This document shows positions 30,653 through 38,966 of a stretch of DNA of 47,676 bases, piece after piece. The notes under the pieces are model-generated. The model was not told the origin of the DNA. It saw only the letters and a program-made list of their open reading frames with translations, and did no database searches. This DNA is from Syntrophales bacterium (GTDB lineage Bacteria > Desulfobacterota > Syntrophia > Syntrophales > UBA2251), in assembly GCA_023230905.1 (NCBI GenBank), contig JALNWL010000001.1:1-47676 (forward strand), given 5' to 3'. A program made the position numbers and the translations under genes. Position 1 is the first letter of the stretch; the number at the start of each line of letters is the position of its first letter.

Positions 30653-31276
30653 TTATGGCCTTGTCATGACGGTCCCGCACTTCGGGCAGTTGCGGCTGGA
30701 GCAGGGCACACCGCGCTCATGCGGCTCCGTTTGCCCGCACTGCGGGCAAACGCAACGTCCGACAGTCCCTGCCGCAAAAGCGGCGGCGGTGCGACCCGCC
30801 CTTCGCGCTCCCCGACCCTGTCCATTTCGACCGGGGCCGATCGGTCCTGTCCCATCTCCTCTTGGCATCGCACTTTCCTCGTTCGCCCCCTGCCCGGCCC
30901 CCGCCGCATGCATTCGCGGAAGACAGCCCATCCGCAGATGATTCCGGCAACCCGGCAGGGCAAACCGAACCTGCCCCAGCCGATCGCTCCGATAGGCCCC
31001 AATCACCTCTTCAACGCGGCCCCGTACAAAAGGCAAAACCGTGATCCCTGACGATTCCAGCAGGCGCTTCAGGGGCATGGAGATCGCCCCGCAGATCAGC
31101 AGACCGACCCCGTTTCTCTTGAGCCGCAGGGCCTTCCCCGACCCATCCGATCCCCCCAGCTTCATTAGGGTTCTTCGGCCGTCGCCCTCGAGAACATCCT
31201 CGATAATCAGGATGTCCTCGGCCGCGTCAAAGACGGTCGAGATGGAATCCTTCCAGATGGATAAGGCAATCTTCAT
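30653..31276 (-). CDS. NifX-like domain fused to a DUF5320 segment and a zinc ribbon
   Basis: 207 residues. Residues 1-115 form a NifX/ORP-like domain (KIALSIWKDSISTVFDAAEDILIIE, LLICGAISMPLKRLLESSGI). Residues about 137-155 read MPRGDGTGPIGPGRNGQGRG, the signature start of DUF5320, here in frame with the domain before it. The end is a zinc ribbon with CPQCG and CPKCG plus two further Cys (GVPCSSRNC). It is the first gene behind the sigma-54 promoter at 31344-31359, with GGGGAA before its ATG. The fusion of three parts that are often separate genes suggests they act on one cluster or partner. Confidence 0.85.
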   Translation of the reverse strand: MKIALSIWKDSISTVFDAAEDILIIEDVLEGDGRRTLMKLGGSDGSGKALRLKRNGVGLLICGAISMPLKRLLESSGITVLPFVRGRVEEVIGAYRSDRLGQVRFALPGCRNHLRMGCLPRMHAAGAGQGANEESAMPRGDGTGPIGPGRNGQGRGARRAGRTAAAFAAGTVGRCVCPQCGQTEPHERGVPCSSRNCPKCGTVMTRP

Positions 31277-31343
31277 TCGGGTTCCCCTAACCCGGATTCA
31301 TCGTGCGTGACGGACCCGCTTGAAAACCTTCTGCAAGGGGAAC

Positions 31344-31359
31344 ATCAAGATCTGTGCCA
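31344..31359 (-). promoter_or_regulatory. Sigma-54 (-24/-12) promoter of the NifX/Mrp cluster
   Basis: On the minus strand TGGCAC (31354-31359), five bases, TTGAT (31344-31348). The -24 element is perfect; the -12 element has A for C (TTGCT/TTGCA is usual). It lies about 68 bases before the ATG at 31276. Confidence 0.65.
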
Positions 31360-31433
31360 TAGAACCGGCAATCACCAAAACACAGCAATCATCGATACAA
31401 ATACCGGATCGGGGAAAAGGCGGGCAACCATGA

Positions 31434-31483
31434 AGTTGCGTGATTGCAACTGCGCGGTACGGATGAGGTGCGTGATTGCAACT
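31434..31483. promoter_or_regulatory. Two palindromic upstream activator sites
   Basis: AGTTGC-GTGATT-GCAACT (31434-31451) is a perfect 6-bp inverted repeat. A second copy AGGTGCGTGATTGCAACT (31466-31483) differs in one base, with centres 32 bases apart, or three helical turns. They sit about 75-140 bases upstream of the sigma-54 promoter, as expected for enhancer sites of the regulator encoded next door. Confidence 0.7.
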
Positions 31484-31494
31484 CAAGGAGCAGG

Positions 31495-32853
31495 CTATTC
31501 GGGGGTGACGATCCGCAGAGCCTTGATCTTCCGGTAGAGGGTGGTCTTGTGAATGCCCAACTGCCTCGCCGTCCGCAGACGATTCCAGTCGTTCGCCCGC
31601 AGGGCGTTCGTCAGATGGATGGCCTCCATCTCCCGCAGGGAAAGGGGTTCCGGCCGAGGATCGCCGCCGCCCATCTTGAACAGGGATTCCGGAAGGTGGA
31701 TCTTCTCGATCCGCCCGGCCTTGCAAAGGATGAAGGCCCGTTCGATGATATTGCCCAACTCCCGGATATTGCCGGGATAGTCGTAGGCCATTAGGCAGGC
31801 CAAGGCCTCCTCGCTCAGCCCCTCGATCTCCTTCTGCTGAAGGACGTTGAACCGGCGGATAAAGTGATCCGCCAGGAGGGGCACATCCTCCATCCGTTCC
31901 CGGAGGGGCGGGAGGGTGATCTTAAAGACGTTGATCCGGTAAAAGAGGTCTTCCCGGAACAGCCCCTGCCGAACCCGTTCCTCGAGATTTTTGTTCGTCG
32001 CGGCGATAATCCGGACGTCGTGACGGACGCTTTCGGTGGACCCCAAGGGTTCGTAGGTCTTCTCCTGAAGGACGCGCAGCAGGCGAACCTGCATGGCCGG
32101 GGTGATGTCCCCGATTTCATCCAGAAACAGCGTTCCCTTTTCCGCCAGGCGGAACCGTCCCGCCTTGTCCCGCTTCGCATCCGTGAAAGCCCCGGCCTTA
32201 TAGCCGAACAACTCCGATTCCAGCAGGGTGTCGGGCAGGGCCCCGCAGTTCACGGCGACAAAGGCCTGTTTTTTCCTCGGACTCAAGTTGTGAACGGCCC
32301 GGGCAAAAAGTTCCTTTCCGGTGCCGCTTTCCCCTTCGATGAGGACCGTACTGCCGCTGTCGGCGACATCGGCGAGGATGTCGAACAGTTGAAGCATCCG
32401 GTGGTTCTTGGAAACGATGTCCTCGAAGGCGTATTTCCCTTCGATGGTCTTCCGGAGGTCTTCTTCAACACTGATGTCGCGGAACGTCTCCACGGCGCCG
32501 AGAACGGCTCCGGCGGTTCCTTTGAGGAGGGCGGTGGAAATGCTGACGGGTCGGCGGCGGCCCCTGGAATCGATGATATAGACCGTCCGGTTGATGATCG
32601 GCGTACCCGATTTCATCGTCTTGCGGAGGCAGCAGTCCTTTTCACAGATGTTCGCCTTCAGGACATCCTTGCACTGCTGTCCGATGGCCTCGTCCCTGGG
32701 AACGCCGGTGATCTTTTCCGCCGCCCGGTTGAAAGACGTGATCCGCCAATCCGAGTCAACGGTAAAAACCCCGTCGGCAATGGAATCCAGGATGACGTCC
32801 TGTCCATTTACAGGATCCACGGCAAGCTTGTTCCGGGATGGATGCTTCTTCAT
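31495..32853 (-). CDS. PAS-domain sigma-54-dependent transcriptional activator
   Basis: 452 residues from ATG 32853. A PAS domain lies at about 18-125 (ILDSIADGVFTVDSDWRITSFN), with Cys-rich CEKDCC inside that might sense redox or hold a cofactor. The AAA+ domain (about 150-380) has Walker A GESGTGKE, the sigma-54 contact loop as GAFTDA (usual GAFTGA) and Walker B LFLDEIGD. A Fis-type helix-turn-helix is at the end (RTARQLGIHKTTLYRKIKAL). There is no receiver domain, so it senses its signal directly. The gene precedes the NifX/Mrp cluster in the same direction, with enhancer-like palindromes between. This matches ORP clusters of Desulfovibrio, which have their own sigma-54 activator. Confidence 0.92.
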   Translation of the reverse strand: MKKHPSRNKLAVDPVNGQDVILDSIADGVFTVDSDWRITSFNRAAEKITGVPRDEAIGQQCKDVLKANICEKDCCLRKTMKSGTPIINRTVYIIDSRGRRRPVSISTALLKGTAGAVLGAVETFRDISVEEDLRKTIEGKYAFEDIVSKNHRMLQLFDILADVADSGSTVLIEGESGTGKELFARAVHNLSPRKKQAFVAVNCGALPDTLLESELFGYKAGAFTDAKRDKAGRFRLAEKGTLFLDEIGDITPAMQVRLLRVLQEKTYEPLGSTESVRHDVRIIAATNKNLEERVRQGLFREDLFYRINVFKITLPPLRERMEDVPLLADHFIRRFNVLQQKEIEGLSEEALACLMAYDYPGNIRELGNIIERAFILCKAGRIEKIHLPESLFKMGGGDPRPEPLSLREMEAIHLTNALRANDWNRLRTARQLGIHKTTLYRKIKALRIVTPE

Positions 32854-33052
32854 CTTGTGGATCGGGAATCCTCTATCAATGTTCGTCCACCTGGTTCCGA
32901 CACGAGGGCAATGCAACCTTTACCGCGTTCTCCTTGTCGGCGGCAAATTGCATCTTGCGCCGGACGCCCGGCAGGCAGTGACGCATACGGTCCTGAAGGT
33001 AGGCACATGCGTGTCATCTGTCAAGCGATAAAAACGGCGGGGGTTTTCCTTG

Positions 33053-33082
33053 TTGACATCTCCAGCCCATTTCTTGTAGTTT
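33053..33082 (+). promoter_or_regulatory. Possible sigma-70 promoter of the HerA-like gene
   Basis: TTGACA (33053-33058), 18-base spacer, TAGTTT (33077-33082). It sits in the spacer between the divergent sigma-54 regulator and HerA-like genes, 70 bases before the ATG at 33152. Confidence 0.5.
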
Positions 33083-33151
33083 TTAAGGCATAGGACACGT
33101 TTTGCCGTTGGAGGATTGACGGACGTCGTCTCCATGCCGGAAGGAGGTTCC

Positions 33152-34681
33152 ATGACCGCACCGCTCATCATCGCCATGGCCCAGGGAAAGGAAGTCGTCC
33201 TGCTGCCGAACATGACCAACCGGCACGGGCTCATCGCCGGCGCGACCGGCACGGGGAAGACCGTCACACTGCAGAAGATGGCCGAATCCTTCGCGTCCAT
33301 CGGCGTCCCCGTTTTCGTGGCCGATATCAAAGGGGACCTCTCCGGCATCGGCGCGGCCGGCCAGGCCTCCGAGAAGATGCTCAAGAGGCTGGAGGCCATC
33401 GGCATCAAGGAATTCGTCCCGCGTGCCAATACCGCCGTCTTCTGGGACGTGTACGGCGAAGCCGGACACCCGGTGCGCGCCACCGTGTCCGACATGGGGC
33501 CGCTTCTGCTTGCGCGGCTCCTGAACCTCAACGAAACGCAGTCCGGCGTGCTGACCCTGGTCTTCAAGATCGCCGACGACAACGGCCTGCTCCTGCTCGA
33601 CATGAAGGACCTGCGGGCCATGATCCAGTTCGTGGGCGACAACGCCAAGCAGTTCACCACCGCATACGGAAACATCTCCGCCGCGTCCGTCGGCGCCATT
33701 CAGCGCGGGCTGATGACGATCGAACAGCAGGGCGGCGACAAATTCTTCGGGGAACCGATGCTCGACATCGCCGACCTGATGCAGACCGACGGCGAGGGCC
33801 GCGGCGTGATCAACGTGCTGGCGGCGGACAAGCTCTACAACAACCCCCGGCTTTACGCCACCTTCCTGCTCTGGATGCTGGCCGAGCTCTTCGAACAGCT
33901 GCCCGAGGTGGGAGACGTGGAGAAGCCCAAACTGGTTTTCTTCTTCGACGAGGCCCACCTGCTGTTCAACGACGCGCCGACGGCGCTGCTGGAAAAGATC
34001 GAACAGGTGGTGCGCCTCATCCGCTCCAAGGGCGTGGGGGTCTACTTCGTCACGCAGAATCCCCTGGACATCCCCGAAACTGTTCTCGGACAGTTGGGAA
34101 ACCGCGTCCAGCACGCCCTGCGCGCCTTCACGCCGCGCGACCAGAAGGCGGTCCGGACGGCGGCGGAGACCCTGCGCCCCAATCCCGCCTTCGATGCCGT
34201 CACGGCGATCACTGAACTGGGCGTCGGCGAGGCCCTGATCTCCTTTCTCGACGAGAAAGGCCGGCCGGCGCCGGTGGAGCGGGCGAACGTCATCGCCCCC
34301 GGTTCGCGTCTCGGCGTCCTCGACACGGCCGAGCGCTCGGCGGCCATCCGGAACTCCATCCTCTACGGGCACTATGAAAAGATCCTCGACCGGGAATCGG
34401 CCTACGAAAAATTGCGTGCATCCGTTCAGGGCGCCGCAACGCCCGCGCAACCGCCAGTGACGGCGGGCGACCCGGAGGCGGCCGCCCCGGGCGGCGGAGG
34501 CGTGCTGGGCGGCGGCATCGGCGACATCCTGTTCGGACGGACCGGCCCTCGCGGGGGGAAAACCGACGGCCTGGTTCAGACCGCCGCCAAGAGCGTGGCC
34601 CGGACGATCGGCTCGTCCGTGGGACGGGAAATCGTCCGCGGCGTCCTGGGCTCTCTTCTGGGGGGCGGTCGACGCCGTTGA
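33152..34681 (+). CDS. HerA-like ATPase (DUF853 family)
   Basis: 509 residues from ATG 33152 behind AAGGAGG. The P-loop GATGTGKT is at about 30-37, followed by VFVADIKGDLSGI. Walker B is KLVFFFDEAHLLF near 270, and a later block reads VGVYFVTQNPLDIPETVLGQLGNRVQHALRA, the hallmark of DUF853/YjgR-type proteins. The C-terminus is a Gly-rich hydrophobic tail (about 460-509). These are single-gene relatives of the HerA/FtsK translocases; the cellular role of YjgR-like proteins is unknown. There is no NurA nuclease next to it, so it is not a typical HerA repair or defence operon. Confidence 0.9.
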   Translation: MTAPLIIAMAQGKEVVLLPNMTNRHGLIAGATGTGKTVTLQKMAESFASIGVPVFVADIKGDLSGIGAAGQASEKMLKRLEAIGIKEFVPRANTAVFWDVYGEAGHPVRATVSDMGPLLLARLLNLNETQSGVLTLVFKIADDNGLLLLDMKDLRAMIQFVGDNAKQFTTAYGNISAASVGAIQRGLMTIEQQGGDKFFGEPMLDIADLMQTDGEGRGVINVLAADKLYNNPRLYATFLLWMLAELFEQLPEVGDVEKPKLVFFFDEAHLLFNDAPTALLEKIEQVVRLIRSKGVGVYFVTQNPLDIPETVLGQLGNRVQHALRAFTPRDQKAVRTAAETLRPNPAFDAVTAITELGVGEALISFLDEKGRPAPVERANVIAPGSRLGVLDTAERSAAIRNSILYGHYEKILDRESAYEKLRASVQGAATPAQPPVTAGDPEAAAPGGGGVLGGGIGDILFGRTGPRGGKTDGLVQTAAKSVARTIGSSVGREIVRGVLGSLLGGGRRR

Positions 34682-34769
34682 AGACATCGGGAATTCAATC
34701 GGCTTGCCCCGTTTCGGGTGGGGCCCTCAGGAAATCGTCCGCCACCGGGTGAACGATAGCGGACATCCC

Positions 34770-35414
34770 ATGCTGACCGTTCTGTTCACGATTTTTGCCT
34801 CGTCCTTCGTCGTCGCGCTGTCCGGCGCCCTGATGCCGGGGCCGCTCCTGACCGCGACGATCAGCGAGAGCTCGCGGTACGGATTCATCACGGGGCCACT
34901 GATGATCGCCGGACACGCCCTTCTGGAGCTTGCGCTCGTCGGAGCCATCCTGCTTGGGCTGGCGCCGTTTTTCCAACGACCGGAGGTCTTCGTGGCCACG
35001 GCCCTCAGCGGGTCTGTGATTCTCGCCTGGATGGCCTTCGGGATGTTCCGCTCCCTGCCCGCACTCACCCTCTCCCGGAAGCCTGACCCGCGGCGGCGGA
35101 ATCACCCCCTGATCAGCGGCATTCTGATGAGCGTGGCCAACCCGTACTGGATCATCTGGTGGGCGACCATTGGCCTGGGGTACATCCTCTACTCCTGGCG
35201 GTTCGGCCTCCGGGGTGTCGTTTTTTTCTTTGCCGGGCATATCCTCGCGGACCTCGCCTGGTATTCCCTGGTCTCCGCTACGGTGGCCGGGGGGCGACAG
35301 TTTCTCACCGATCGCCTTTACCGGGGCCTGATCGCGGCCTGCGCCGCTTTTCTCGTCGTGTTTGCCGGGTATTTCGCCTTTGCGGGGCTTGGAAAGCTGA
35401 ACGCGATCCTCTGA
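34770..35414 (+). CDS. LysE/RhtB-type membrane exporter
   Basis: 214 residues, six predicted membrane helices. The N-terminal MPGPLLTATISESSRYGFITG holds the LysE-family PGP motif, and the middle segment ISGILMSVANPYWIIWW has the conserved NPY/W block. Family members export amino acids or other small solutes. The start ATG 34770 is chosen for length; an upstream in-frame ATG at 34704 would add an unlikely soluble stretch. It lies alone between the HerA-like gene and the convergent nucleotidyltransferase gene, with 43 bases before the latter's stop. Confidence 0.85.
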   Translation: MLTVLFTIFASSFVVALSGALMPGPLLTATISESSRYGFITGPLMIAGHALLELALVGAILLGLAPFFQRPEVFVATALSGSVILAWMAFGMFRSLPALTLSRKPDPRRRNHPLISGILMSVANPYWIIWWATIGLGYILYSWRFGLRGVVFFFAGHILADLAWYSLVSATVAGGRQFLTDRLYRGLIAACAAFLVVFAGYFAFAGLGKLNAIL

Positions 35415-35457
35415 TGGGGGTCCACTGACCGTTGCGAGGCGATACGGGGGATGGCCG

Positions 35458-36780
35458 TCAAGATGCGGCGACGGTGGCCGGACGGGGACGGCGGCGGCGA
35501 TGCCTCCGTTGTTTTGCCGGGGTCTCGGCGACCGGCGCTTCCTTTCCGGTCGGGGGGGCGTCCCCGGACAGGAAGGCGTCCCACCAGGCCACGACCGGGC
35601 GGCGCTCCGCGCTCGTTTCCGCCGCCAGGCGGAGGTAGCCCAACCCGTCCGCAAACTCGGGCCGATGGACCATGCGCGCCGGGCGGCGCGGGGGCTGGCG
35701 TTGCAGCAGGGGCTGAAGGGCAAGGATGGCGCGCAGTTGACTGCCGATCCGCCCGGGCACGCTGACGGTCCGGCACAGCGCCTCGAAAAAAACGGCGCAC
35801 GCGGCATCCAGGGCCTGCTGGCGTGGAACACCGTCCCGGTGACGCGCCAAGGCCGCCTCTTCCAGATCGGGTCCGAAAAGAGCCGCGAAGCAGAGCGGTG
35901 CGTTCGGGGGCGTCCCGTTCCGGCAGAGCCGGTCGAGCCCTGCCAGATTGGCCTGCACGATGGACCGCCGGCCGTTTTCATCCCCCCCGCCGCCGAGGCC
36001 GGGAAACAGGGCGGGACCGAGACCGCTTTCTTCCAGAAGAGGGAAAACCGGACCGGCGGAACCCAGCAGAAAGAGCTTCAGAACCTCTTCATAAAGCCGC
36101 GCCGACGAGGCGCGGGTGATGGTGGGAGACAGTTCGCACAGGACGTCCCACGTCGCCGGTTCGATGACAAACCCATGGGAAGCGGCAAAGCGGACCGCGC
36201 GGAGCATGCGTACCGGGTCCTCCGTGAAGCGGACGTAAGGATCGCCGATGGGACGGATGAGCCGCTGTTCGAGGTCGACCAGCCCCGTGGAATGGTCGAT
36301 CACGGAAAAATCGGCGATATTGTAGGCGAGCGCATTGATGGTGAAGTCACGGCGAAGGGCATCCTCCTCCGGCGTGCCGAAGACATTGTCCCGGAGTACC
36401 ATGCCGTCCTCGTCCTTGAGATGACGGGGTGGGCGGTGATCTTCCTCCGTCTTGCCCGCCTCCCCCTCATCGACCGGGGCGGCCGAGCGGAAGGTGGAAA
36501 CCTCGATGATCTCGTCCTGGAAGTGGAGATGGGCCAGCCGGAAGCGGCGACCGACGAGGCGGCAGTTGCGGAAAAGCCGCTTGAGCTGACCTGGAGCGGC
36601 ATCGGTCGCGATGTCGAAGTCCTTCGGGGTTCTTCCCAGGAGGAGGTCCCGGACGCAGCCCCCGACCAGGTAGGCGACGAACCCGTTGTCCCGGAGCCGG
36701 TAGAGCGTGCGCAGGGCGTTCGGGCTGATCTGCCTTCGGGAGATGCGGTGCTCCTTTCTGGAAACGATGCGTGGCGGCAT
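35458..36780 (-). CDS. pcnB: PcnB-like tRNA nucleotidyltransferase/poly(A) polymerase
   Basis: 440 residues. The class II nucleotidyltransferase head has YLVGGCVRDLLLGRTPKDFDIATDA near residue 34, with the Asp pair of the active site, then RRDFTINALAYN and DPVRMLRAVRFAASHGF. An insertion rich in acidic residues (VDEGEAGKTEEDHRPPRHLKDEDG) lies near 110-135. The C-terminus is highly basic (KQRRHRRRRPRP), as in poly(A) polymerase I, which favours PcnB over CCA-adding enzyme. It would add A-tails to RNA 3' ends and promote decay. The start ATG 36780 lacks a clear ribosome site; ATG 36792 is also possible. Confidence 0.88.
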   Translation of the reverse strand: MPPRIVSRKEHRISRRQISPNALRTLYRLRDNGFVAYLVGGCVRDLLLGRTPKDFDIATDAAPGQLKRLFRNCRLVGRRFRLAHLHFQDEIIEVSTFRSAAPVDEGEAGKTEEDHRPPRHLKDEDGMVLRDNVFGTPEEDALRRDFTINALAYNIADFSVIDHSTGLVDLEQRLIRPIGDPYVRFTEDPVRMLRAVRFAASHGFVIEPATWDVLCELSPTITRASSARLYEEVLKLFLLGSAGPVFPLLEESGLGPALFPGLGGGGDENGRRSIVQANLAGLDRLCRNGTPPNAPLCFAALFGPDLEEAALARHRDGVPRQQALDAACAVFFEALCRTVSVPGRIGSQLRAILALQPLLQRQPPRRPARMVHRPEFADGLGYLRLAAETSAERRPVVAWWDAFLSGDAPPTGKEAPVAETPAKQRRHRRRRPRPATVAAS

Positions 36781-36987
36781 GGGCGGCACCATAGCACACC
36801 CCGTCGAAAAAGCAACATCCAGGCATGCGGGGCGACGGCCCCGTCCGCGACAGTCCCGCCGCACCCCGCATTCACGACGAACCGGGATTTCCGGGTGCAA
36901 TTTCCGGGTTGGCAAAGTCTCCGAGAGCTGATAGGGTTCGCCAAGTGACGGGCGGACGGTAAGAACAACGCATCGCGAGGCCCTGCC

Positions 36988-37884
36988 ATGAATCCCTTCC
37001 AGTTGCACGCATGCCTGGCCGAGGCCTTCCGCAACGTGGAACGGCACCGGGACGCGGCCGATCTCATCCGGGAGTATTCCGTCAACCGGCGGAACATCCG
37101 GGAGGTGGCGCTCGACGCCGTGGATTTGGGCGACTGCCGGCAGGTCCTGGATCTGGGCAGCGGGTTCGGACCCTTCATCGACGTCCTGAAGGGACGCCTC
37201 GCCCCCGGGACCCGTGTGACGGGGGTGGACGTCTTCGGCGACTACGGCGCACCTTTTCTGTCCGCCTGCCGGGATGCCGGGTTTCAGGGAAACTTCCTCA
37301 AGGAAGGCGCATCCGTGATCGAGACCTTTCCCGAACGCGCCTTCGATCTGATCGTCTGCAGCTACTCCCTCTATTTCTTCCCGGACCGGGTTCCGGACAT
37401 CAGCCGGACGCTCAGCGACGTGGGAACGTTCATCGCGATCACCCACGACCGGAACAACATGCGGGAGCTCATCTCCACCGTCAAGGCGATCCTGGCCGAG
37501 CTCGGCCACCGCCCGGACGATCCTCTGCCCGTGGAAAACATCCTCGGCCGGTTCACGGCGGAAAACGGACGGGCGCTGCTGCAACCCTGGTTCGGCGAGA
37601 TCCGCGCGATCGATTACCCCAACGCCCTGGTGTTCGAAGCGGAGAGCCAACCGCAGCTCCTCCGCTATTTCCGCTTCAAGAGTCCGTTCTTTCTTCACGG
37701 AACCGCCTTCACCACGGAAACGGTGGCGCGACACCTCGAGGCCCGCCTCCGGCCGCGGGACCGGTTCGTCCTGTCCAAGAACGATCGGATCTTTCTCTGT
37801 TCCTCCCCCCGCCCGGGAAACGCCTCTCGGCCGGACGGGGGCAACACCAGAAACCCGTTAGGGGCGATTCAGGCGCCGGTATGA
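36988..37884 (+). CDS. SAM-dependent methyltransferase
   Basis: 298 residues. The class I SAM-binding motif VLDLGSGFGPFIDVLKG is near 53, with an acidic end of the next strand (VTGVDVFGDYG) and the post-motif FDLIVCSYSLYFFPD. The N-terminus is helical. The C-terminal half (YFRFKSPFFLHGTAFTTETVARHLEARL) is not one I can assign to a substrate class. It is coupled to the following NUDIX gene by an ATGA overlap at 37881-37884. The two may act together, for example in small-molecule or nucleotide modification, but no target can be named. Confidence 0.82.
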   Translation: MNPFQLHACLAEAFRNVERHRDAADLIREYSVNRRNIREVALDAVDLGDCRQVLDLGSGFGPFIDVLKGRLAPGTRVTGVDVFGDYGAPFLSACRDAGFQGNFLKEGASVIETFPERAFDLIVCSYSLYFFPDRVPDISRTLSDVGTFIAITHDRNNMRELISTVKAILAELGHRPDDPLPVENILGRFTAENGRALLQPWFGEIRAIDYPNALVFEAESQPQLLRYFRFKSPFFLHGTAFTTETVARHLEARLRPRDRFVLSKNDRIFLCSSPRPGNASRPDGGNTRNPLGAIQAPV

Positions 37885-38891
37885 CGAAGACATCGAGAAA
37901 TTACTGCCCGCACTGCGGAAAGGCGATGGGCCGGGCACGTGAAGAGGGGGTGCTGCGCGACTTCTGCGCCACCTGCATGCGTTTTTTTTACGACAACCCC
38001 CTGCCCGTCGTGACCGCCCTCGTGGTGACGGACCGCCGGCTGCTCCTGGTCCGGCGGGGAAACCGGCCCTACCGGGGACGCTGGTGTCTCCCCATCGGCT
38101 TCGCGGAGGTCGGAGAGAGCATCGAGGAGGCCACACTCCGGGAACTGAGGGAAGAGGCCGGGATCGAGGGCAGGGTCACGGGCCTCGTGGACGTGGACTC
38201 CGTCCGCAGCGGCTATTACGGCGACCTGATCGTCGTGACCTTCGAAGTGGAGGCCCGGGGGGGAACGCCGGCGCCGGGAAGCGATACGACGCAGGCCCGC
38301 TATTTTCCGCTGAACGCCCTGCCGAAGCTGGCCTTCTCGTCCAACCGCAGGGCGGTCGAAACCTACATCCGGCAGATGGCCGACACCTGGGCCATCGCCG
38401 ATTCCTTTTCCCGGGCGATGGGAAACGAGGCGGGGCGGGAGAGGACCGACCTCCTGTCCGACGCCCTGCTCCACGTCATCGAGTGGAATGCCGAACAGAT
38501 CGTGCATCTGTGGATCGCCGACGTGACAACGAACCGTTCCACGCCCGCGTACCACGCGGTCGATCCGGCGCGCCTTTTCCGGCGGGCGCACCGGATCGTC
38601 TCCCAGTTCGGCCGCTGGCTGGGGGGGGGATACGACGATGGAGACATCATGAAATTTTACATGCAGCTAGGCCGCGAGCGGCGGGAAGAGGGCTTCCCCC
38701 TCTCGGAGGTCCTGAGCGCCCTCAGCCTGATCCGCAAGCACATCTGGACCTTCGCCCTGTCCCGGGGGGTCTGGAACCGGACCCTGGCCATCTACATGGC
38801 CCTGGAACTCGACCGCCGCATCGTTATCTTTTTCGACAAGGCGACCTTCCACGCGTCGCGGGGCTACGAAGGGGCGACGGCCTCTACGTAG
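37881..38891 (+). CDS. NUDIX hydrolase fused to an RsbRD-type C-terminal domain
   Basis: 336 residues from ATG 37881. A zinc ribbon at the N-terminus (NYCPHCGKAM, CATCMRFF) resembles NudC/NADH pyrophosphatase-like proteins. The NUDIX box GFAEVGESIEEATLRELREEAGIEG spans about 75-99. After residue 170 comes a helical domain (LLSDALLHVIEWNAEQIVHLWIADV, FYMQLGRERREEGFPLSEVLSALSLIRKHIW) that resembles the RsbRD N-terminal or globin-like sensor domain of stressosome proteins. The NUDIX part would hydrolyse a nucleotide diphosphate; the C-terminal part may sense a signal or localise it. The fusion is unusual in my experience. Confidence 0.82.
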   Translation: MTKTSRNYCPHCGKAMGRAREEGVLRDFCATCMRFFYDNPLPVVTALVVTDRRLLLVRRGNRPYRGRWCLPIGFAEVGESIEEATLRELREEAGIEGRVTGLVDVDSVRSGYYGDLIVVTFEVEARGGTPAPGSDTTQARYFPLNALPKLAFSSNRRAVETYIRQMADTWAIADSFSRAMGNEAGRERTDLLSDALLHVIEWNAEQIVHLWIADVTTNRSTPAYHAVDPARLFRRAHRIVSQFGRWLGGGYDDGDIMKFYMQLGRERREEGFPLSEVLSALSLIRKHIWTFALSRGVWNRTLAIYMALELDRRIVIFFDKATFHASRGYEGATAST

Positions 38892-38905
38892 CCGCCCTAG
38901 CCGGG

Positions 38906-38942
38906 GCCGGGGAGACGCCGACGACTCGTGCCTCTCCCCGGC
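38906..38942. terminator. Hairpin terminator between convergent genes
   Basis: Perfect 10-bp stem GCCGGGGAGA (38906-38915) with TCTCCCCGGC (38933-38942). It lies between the NUDIX gene (+) and the substrate-binding-protein gene (-). No long T-run is present. Confidence 0.55.
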
Positions 38943-38966
38943 GCCGAGGCCTCTCTTTCCGACCGA

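Noticed and set aside
28309..31276. Nitrogen-fixation cofactor operon
   Set aside because: NifX-like domains are present, but no nifHDK, nifB radical domain or nifEN are seen; the layout fits the ORP/Mrp type better.
33152..34681. HerA-NurA repair or defence system
   Set aside because: The ATPase is of the DUF853/YjgR type, and the neighbours are an exporter and a regulator, not a nuclease.
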